A stretch of DNA of 29,320 nt from Thalassospiraceae bacterium (lineage in GTDB: Bacteria > Pseudomonadota > Alphaproteobacteria > Rhodospirillales > Magnetovibrionaceae), in contig DAOWFB010000051.1 in NCBI GenBank assembly GCA_030638205.1, positions 1-29,320 on the forward strand, in the 5' to 3' direction. The stretch's first letter is position 1. The number at the start of each line of letters is the position of its first letter. Below are positions 24,641 to 29,320 of the stretch, piece after piece. Made by a program: the position numbers and the translations under genes. The notes under the pieces are model-generated. The model had not been told where the DNA came from. It saw only the letters and a list, made by a program, of their open reading frames with translations, and ran no database searches.

Positions 24641-24660
24641 GCACCAATAAGTGCCAATAA
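24641..24660 (+). repeat. Short direct repeat before the aspartate-rich gene
   Basis: GCACCAATAA (24641-24650) and GTGCCAATAA (24651-24660) are 10-bp tandem copies with two differences, 27 bp before the start codon. They could be a regulator site or chance. Confidence 0.3.
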
Positions 24661-24687
24661 AGTGCTGAAAATAAAGGATTTTATATT

Positions 24688-25311
24688 ATGAATATTATTA
24701 ATAACGATTTTTTCAATGCCCGTGATGCAGTGCGTAAGCTTGCATTAATTTCTTCTGTAAGCGCCATAGCTTTGGCCTTTGTAATGGGCCCGGTACATAT
24801 AAATGCCGATAGCATTGGTCTTGGCCCCACCAAGGCCATGGCTGATGACGATGGCGGTGATGACAGCGATGATGGCGATGATGGCGATGATGGAGATGAT
24901 GACGATGGCGGCGATGACGACGATGGCGGCGATGACGACGACGATGGCGACGACGATGGCGACGACGATGGCGACGACGATGGCGACGACGAAAATGACG
25001 ATGATGACGACGAAAATGATGACGCCAACGACGACGAAAATGATGACGCCAACGACGATGATGGCGGAAATACTGGCACTGCGGGCGCAGCAACCGACGG
25101 TGGCGCAGTAGTATCTCCAATTATAGCGGCTGGCACAACTGGTGGCGGTACCGGTGGTGATGGCGGTACTGTTGATAGAACCCCATTGGGAACAATTGGT
25201 GACCTTGCCCCGGTTGACCCCGCAGCGGTAACAGGTCTTGTGGGCAATTGGGATACGCCAACAACTACCACTGCCCCAACCACAACTACACCAACTAATC
25301 CATTACCATAA
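24688..25311 (+). CDS. Secreted aspartate-rich repeat protein
   Basis: A 207-residue protein with a signal peptide: hydrophobic stretch at about 18-34 and a likely cleavage near ADA/AMA (about 40-52). The mature part starts with about 75 residues made almost wholly of Asp and Gly with some Asn and Glu (about 53-127), then a Gly/Thr/Ala-rich tail and a Thr/Pro-rich end (TPTTTTAPTTTTPTNP). There is no known domain. The run is extremely acidic and could bind calcium or other cations, or act as a charged spacer at the cell surface. The ATG at 24688 follows AAAGGA. DNA repeats of 12 and 24 bp inside the gene suggest growth by slippage. It is divergent from the ECF sigma gene and ends in a clear terminator, so it is a separate unit. 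Confidence 0.75.
   Translation: MNIINNDFFNARDAVRKLALISSVSAIALAFVMGPVHINADSIGLGPTKAMADDDGGDDSDDGDDGDDGDDDDGGDDDDGGDDDDDGDDDGDDDGDDDGDDENDDDDDENDDANDDENDDANDDDGGNTGTAGAATDGGAVVSPIIAAGTTGGGTGGDGGTVDRTPLGTIGDLAPVDPAAVTGLVGNWDTPTTTTAPTTTTPTNPLP
24937..25053 (+). repeat. Tandem repeats inside the aspartate-rich gene
   Basis: A 12-bp unit (GACGACGATGGC, coding DDDG) is repeated about four times at 24945-24992. A 24-bp unit (DDENDDAN) is repeated twice exactly at 25006-25053. Both keep the frame. Such arrays often vary in length between strains. Confidence 0.85.
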
Positions 25312-25355
25312 TTTAAAAGACCAAGTTTCAGCATTTACGGTCTAAATGACTTTAT

Positions 25356-25397
25356 CCCCCGATTATTGGCTACGGCCGATGGTCGGGGGTTTATTTT
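25356..25397 (+). terminator. Terminator after the aspartate-rich gene
   Basis: CCCCCGA (25356-25362) pairs with TCGGGGG (25383-25389); ATTGGC/GCCGAT extends the stem inside. It is followed by TTTATTTTAT. Confidence 0.9.
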
Positions 25398-25492
25398 ATG
25401 TTTAGTCTATTGCACCTACTGGTAATATGAGGCTGATTATACAAAGATTGTTATGATATTTGTCGCATTAAGATTGAGGAGATTGTTGGGGC

Positions 25493-28400
25493 GTGGGCAA
25501 GAAAATTATCATTGGGGTGTTGGGCGTAGCTGTTATTATTTTATCCGGAGCTTTCTTAACTCCGCATTTTATTAATTGGAACGAATATAAAACAGATATT
25601 GCCGCCAAGGTAAAATCTGCAACCGGTCGCAATATTTCCATCGGCGGCGATTTAAATGTGCGCATATTACCAACTCCAGCACTTACAGTTAATAACTTTT
25701 CCATTGCCAATATTGCAGGCGCCACTAATCCTGAAATGGTAAAACTGGATGCGCTGCAAGTGCGCGTTGCCTTGTTGCCGCTATTGAGTGGTGAATTACA
25801 GATAGAGCGAATACTTTTAAAAAATCCTATAATAAATATTGAAAAATTAGCTGACGGCAGGGTTAGTTGGGATTTTAATACATCACCCACCAAACAATCA
25901 TCTGTAACCGCCAGCACAGATAATACCGCATCAACTGACGCAGATATACGACTAGATCATTTTGAAATTTCCAATGCGACGATTGTTTATATTGATTCCA
26001 GCACCGCTAAACCATCTACGCAAAAAATTGAAAACTTAGACGCTTTTCTTCGCGCCGAGTCAATTTCTGGCCCATTTGCAGGCAACGGCAAAGCACGGTT
26101 TCTTGGGGTGCCCATTTCGTTTGACGTATCTTCGGGTTTGGTAATCGAAGGACGAACCATTCCTGTAAATATTTCATTACTTGCACCGGGCGAGAGCAGA
26201 ATAAATGTTTCCGGTGCGGTTATTGGGATGGGGAATGATCCGCATTATAAAGGCAAGGCAGAAATATATAGCTCCAGACTGTCGGAATTGATTAATGCGT
26301 TGGCCCGCAGCAGCGTTGCGCCCGCCCAGTTATCGGGGCCGTTTTCTCTTACAACTCTTATTGATGTATCCGCCTCTGCTGCCAAGTTGGAAGAATTAGA
26401 AATTTCCATTGGCGAGAAAAATGAAAATAGGGCATCCGGTGCATTATCGCTTGGAATGGATAATGGTATTCAGTTTGCCTTGGATTTGAAGGCAGGAAAA
26501 ATAAATCTCGATCAAATATTAAAATCTACCAGCAATGGCAACCGTCAAACAAAAAACGATGATGTGGCGCTTAGCAAATCTCCGCCAACTGCTGCGACTA
26601 ATGCCGGTTCTGAAAATGCAAAATCAGGGTTTGAAATTCCTGCAAATATAAGCGGGAAAGTGTCAATTAAAATTGCTCAGATGATGCTAAAGGGCGATAA
26701 TCTTAGCGATATTCAACTTAAATCAAACATTGCAAACGGCGTAATAGCCGTTGAGAAAATCTCAGCTGAGCTTCCCGGTGTTACCGGGGTAAATATTGAC
26801 GGTAGCGCACGGGCAAGGGACGGAGGCTTGGTCTTTGATGGCAACGCCAGCGTAATTTCAAGCAAGCCTCAGGATTTTGCCAACTGGATAGGGCTGTCCG
26901 TTAACGATGGGGTAATAGAAAGAGTTCGCCAAGTTTCCTATAAAAGCAACGTATCGCTTAATTCTGAGCTGCTTTCTCTTGCAGGAATAGATATTTCTAT
27001 TGATAGGTCGCGAATTACCGGCGGAGTTAGCCTTGCGCTTAATAAACGCCTGTCATTTGGTGCTAATTTGAACGTTGATTCCATTAACCTTGATTCATAT
27101 TTGAAGAAAACCGCTAGTGCATCTTCGGTTGCGACAAAAAAATCACAAACTCAAAGCACCACCGCAATTGCAGATGTAGCATCCGCATGGTCTGTGCTTC
27201 GCGCTCTTAATGATTTTGATGCAAATACAAAGTTAAAGATCGGCGTTCTTACGCAGAACGGCAATGTTTATAAAAACCTTAGCCTCGATGGAACGCTTTA
27301 TGCCGGCACGCTTGAGATTCGCGATGCTCGCTTAGGTTCTTTTGCCGGATCATCCGGGGCGTTGAAAGGCAAAATAAATGGATTTGGTGGCGTGCCTGAA
27401 ATGACGGGGGTTTCATTTTCGTTGGCAACCAATGATGCGGCCACCTTATCACGCAGGTTAGGGGTGGCCTCGGTTCCGGCAAAAATTGGTGCTGCCAAGG
27501 TCAATGCCAAGATTGACGGTTCATTGTTAAAGCCGAAAATGGATATTTCCGTAAAATCCATGGGCGGAAATATTTCCGCAAATGGCGGGCTTTCGCTTTT
27601 GCCGTTTAGTTTTGGCTTTGATGGCAACGTTGCAATAAAACACCCAAAACCAACACAAATTTTTTCCGTACTTGGCTTGTCTTATTTCCCCAAAGGGCCA
27701 ATTAAAGGAATGGATTTAGGGTTTGCTTTAAAAACCGATGGCAAAGAACACAATATAAGCAAAATATCCGGCACCTTGGATGGAACCTCATTAGCAGGCA
27801 ACGTTAATGTAACAACCGGTGGCAGCAAAACCAATATATTGGCATCGATGCAAACGGGCGATCTTTACATCGAACATTTCATGCCTAAAGAAGGTGGTTC
27901 TAAATCTGCTGAACGTAAGCGTAAATTAATGCCGGGGGTTGTTTTGGCATCGTGGAATCAGCCAGATAACCAACTTGGCCAGCCAGTTGAAATTGCGCAA
28001 AGTCCATCACGCGCCAACAAGCGCTGGTCACGCGATAACATTGACCTTTCGGTTTTAAACACCATAAATGCCGATGTAACCCTTACATCAAGTTCGGTTT
28101 TTTATGGAAAACATAAACTGAATAATGTCGATATTCATGCGTTGGTAAAAGATGGCGTGTTGTTGGCAGACCGCATTAATGCAATTGCCTATGGTGGCCC
28201 GGTTAAGGGAACGGCCGTGGTTCAGGCTAGCGGCAAACCAACAATGGATGCCAAAATTAAAATAAACGGGCTTGATGTTGGGGCCGCACTAATGGCTGCA
28301 TCAAATCAGTCGGGGGTAAAAGGTGGACTTGATTTAGATTTAGGTTTTATGGCCCAAGGCAAGTCTGCCGCAGAACTTGTTTCCAGCCTAAGCGGGGCAG

Positions 28401-29029
28401 GCGGGCTTAATATTTCTGGGCTTGATGTTAAGCAGGCGGGCAAGGGCAATGCCCTTTCCGGTGTAATTGGTCTGGTTGCGGCCATGAACCAGTTTTCAAT
28501 CCCTATGCCCGGGGCTTCGGGCGGCCCTAATAATGGGCTGGCTGAGGTAAAAGTAAAATTTGATATAAAAGACGGACTGGCAACATTGGGCCAGGCAACT
28601 ATTTCTTCAAAAATGGGCAATGGCAATGCCCGTGGCACAGTTGATATTGCCGGGTGGGGAATGGATGTATCAGGCTTGATGAGCGTAGAAGCAAACTTGC
28701 TTACAGCACTTTTGTCCAAAGGAAAAATTGGCCGTCAAGAAGTTCCATTTACATTAAAGGGTGCGCTTGATGCGCCTAAGGTTAATTTTGGCGTACGTCC
28801 GGCAGCAGCTGGCGTTAATCCAGCAGATACCGTTCAGCCGGCACCGCAAAAACAGCTTAGTCCCCAGCAGCTTCTTCTTGATAAAATATTCAAGCCCAAG
28901 CAGGCAGCGCCCGCACCAGAGCAACAGCCCCAACAACAGCCCCAACAACAACCTGAGCAACAGCCCCGTCAGGTAAAACCGAAAGAATTAATAATTCGCG
29001 GAATTATGGATGGGCTTTTTAATAAGTAA
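25493..29029 (+). CDS. AsmA-family envelope protein
   Basis: A 1178-residue protein of the AsmA family, inner-membrane anchored with a large periplasmic part. The single N-terminal helix is at about 4-24 (IIIGVLGVAVIILSGAFL). The AsmA N-terminal domain follows (YKTDIAAKVKSATGRNISIGGDLNVRILPTPALTVNNF). The long beta-rich middle and the C-terminal AsmA-like region (about 780-1080) include GAGGLNISGLDVKQAGKG, typical of the family. AsmA-like proteins are related to bridge-like lipid transfer proteins (TamB, YhdP) and affect phospholipid transport and outer-membrane assembly. The tail (about 1105-1178) is Gln/Pro-rich (QQPQQQPQQQPEQQ). The start is GTG at 25493, about 10 bases after GAGGAG. The stop is one base from the convergent RHH gene. 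Confidence 0.9.
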   Translation: MGKKIIIGVLGVAVIILSGAFLTPHFINWNEYKTDIAAKVKSATGRNISIGGDLNVRILPTPALTVNNFSIANIAGATNPEMVKLDALQVRVALLPLLSGELQIERILLKNPIINIEKLADGRVSWDFNTSPTKQSSVTASTDNTASTDADIRLDHFEISNATIVYIDSSTAKPSTQKIENLDAFLRAESISGPFAGNGKARFLGVPISFDVSSGLVIEGRTIPVNISLLAPGESRINVSGAVIGMGNDPHYKGKAEIYSSRLSELINALARSSVAPAQLSGPFSLTTLIDVSASAAKLEELEISIGEKNENRASGALSLGMDNGIQFALDLKAGKINLDQILKSTSNGNRQTKNDDVALSKSPPTAATNAGSENAKSGFEIPANISGKVSIKIAQMMLKGDNLSDIQLKSNIANGVIAVEKISAELPGVTGVNIDGSARARDGGLVFDGNASVISSKPQDFANWIGLSVNDGVIERVRQVSYKSNVSLNSELLSLAGIDISIDRSRITGGVSLALNKRLSFGANLNVDSINLDSYLKKTASASSVATKKSQTQSTTAIADVASAWSVLRALNDFDANTKLKIGVLTQNGNVYKNLSLDGTLYAGTLEIRDARLGSFAGSSGALKGKINGFGGVPEMTGVSFSLATNDAATLSRRLGVASVPAKIGAAKVNAKIDGSLLKPKMDISVKSMGGNISANGGLSLLPFSFGFDGNVAIKHPKPTQIFSVLGLSYFPKGPIKGMDLGFALKTDGKEHNISKISGTLDGTSLAGNVNVTTGGSKTNILASMQTGDLYIEHFMPKEGGSKSAERKRKLMPGVVLASWNQPDNQLGQPVEIAQSPSRANKRWSRDNIDLSVLNTINADVTLTSSSVFYGKHKLNNVDIHALVKDGVLLADRINAIAYGGPVKGTAVVQASGKPTMDAKIKINGLDVGAALMAASNQSGVKGGLDLDLGFMAQGKSAAELVSSLSGAGGLNISGLDVKQAGKGNALSGVIGLVAAMNQFSIPMPGASGGPNNGLAEVKVKFDIKDGLATLGQATISSKMGNGNARGTVDIAGWGMDVSGLMSVEANLLTALLSKGKIGRQEVPFTLKGALDAPKVNFGVRPAAAGVNPADTVQPAPQKQLSPQQLLLDKIFKPKQAAPAPEQQPQQQPQQQPEQQPRQVKPKELIIRGIMDGLFNK

Positions 29030-29030
29030 A

Positions 29031-29243
29031 TTATTTTTTACCATCTTTGTTTGCAAGCTCGGCTAACACAAAAAGCCTGATGGCGCTGGAAAGTCCGCCC
29101 GAACGACCATGGTCAATTTTTTGAATAAGCGCGTTCAGGGAAATGCTTTTTGCCGAGGCTATTTTTTTTAATTCAGACCAGAACGCATTTTCAACCGAAA
29201 CGCTTGTGGCGTGCCCATCAATAAGAATGGAACGCTTTTTCAT
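29031..29243 (-). CDS. Ribbon-helix-helix domain protein (RHH_4 type)
   Basis: A 70-residue protein starting MKKRSILIDGHATSVSVE. The pattern KRSxxxxGHxTSVSxExAFWxxLKxIA, then SLNALIQKIDHGR and LSSAIRLFVLAEL, is that of the RHH_4 family (PF13467), common in alphaproteobacteria. It should form a dimeric DNA-binding or regulatory protein; no member's role is firmly established to my knowledge. The ATG at 29243 follows GGCGGA and lies 17 bp after the stop of the upstream partial frame, so I prefer it to an in-frame GTG at 29276, which would add 11 residues. Confidence 0.85.
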   Translation of the reverse strand: MKKRSILIDGHATSVSVENAFWSELKKIASAKSISLNALIQKIDHGRSGGLSSAIRLFVLAELANKDGKK

Positions 29244-29260
29244 TTCATATCCGCCGATGT

Positions 29261-29320
29261 TTAATTTCTCTGCCACAGTTTTTCGTATACCATCACCAAT
29301 GCAGTTATTGAAAGCAATAT
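29261..29320 (-). CDS. C-terminal end of a gene cut by the right edge (unknown product)
   Basis: A leftward frame is open from the right edge to a TAA at 29263-29261. The 19 visible residues end in a hydrophobic stretch followed by VYEKLWQRN. If real it would be the upstream partner of the RHH gene in an operon. Too little is visible to name it, and the frame may be chance. Confidence 0.3.
   Translation of the reverse strand: MLLSITALVMVYEKLWQRN

Noticed and set aside
24681..25334. Long leftward reading frame opposite the aspartate-rich gene (Ser/Pro-rich product)
   Set aside because: It is open only because the GAC/GAT repeat lacks stops in every frame. The rightward frame has a signal peptide, a ribosome site and a terminator.

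Overview
The window looks like chromosomal DNA of a flagellated, respiring alphaproteobacterium, most like marine Rhodospirillales-type lineages, of moderate to low GC. Pointers are the cysteine-free 41-residue ribosomal protein L36 of the alphaproteobacterial type, an AapJ-like amino-acid binding protein, the glcDEF glycolate oxidase operon, a ribbon-helix-helix protein of the alphaproteobacterial RHH_4 type, a FliN-like motor-switch protein, and a zinc-type ATP sulfurylase as used in dissimilatory sulfur metabolism. The assignment rests on protein families I recognise, not on a phylogeny. No phage, transposase or CRISPR array was seen.

Layout. 1-1893: a membrane protein cut by the window edge (possibly the APS reductase anchor AprM) and sat, both leftward, separated by a strong terminator. 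2215-2838: a short CDF-type cation transporter with a 19-bp palindrome upstream. 2874-9846: a leftward run with a PilZ-GAF histidine kinase, an M23 peptidase, a metallo-beta-lactamase-fold hydrolase with FliN, a methyltransferase, and a GNAT acetyltransferase paired with an N-formylglutamate amidohydrolase. 10033-11305: tRNA-Val(GAC), whose 3' end and terminator are duplicated 90 bp downstream, then the azlCD exporter pair. 11556-15749: a LuxR-type response regulator, a convergent TorS-like hybrid kinase and a divergent AapJ-like periplasmic protein, which together look like one sensory module. 16006-17340: a FixL-like PAS kinase. 17631-17756: rpmJ with its own promoter and terminator. 17952-22021: glcDEF. 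22057-24424: lipoprotein, anti-sigma factor and ECF sigma factor, all leftward, with the lipoprotein and anti-sigma factor sharing a C-terminal domain. 24688-25311: a secreted aspartate-rich repeat protein, divergent from the sigma factor. 25493-29029: a 1178-residue AsmA protein, convergent with the RHH protein at the right edge.

How the genes work together. The best candidates for a little-described system are (a) the hybrid kinase, LuxR regulator and orphan amino-acid binding protein, with a nested palindrome in the divergent promoter region and helically phased repeats before the regulator, and (b) the ECF sigma/anti-sigma pair whose anti-sigma periplasmic domain matches the C-terminus of the neighbouring lipoprotein, with an acidic secreted protein on the other side. 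The remaining genes are ordinary metabolism and housekeeping: glycolate oxidation, sulfur activation, branched-chain amino-acid export and envelope maintenance.
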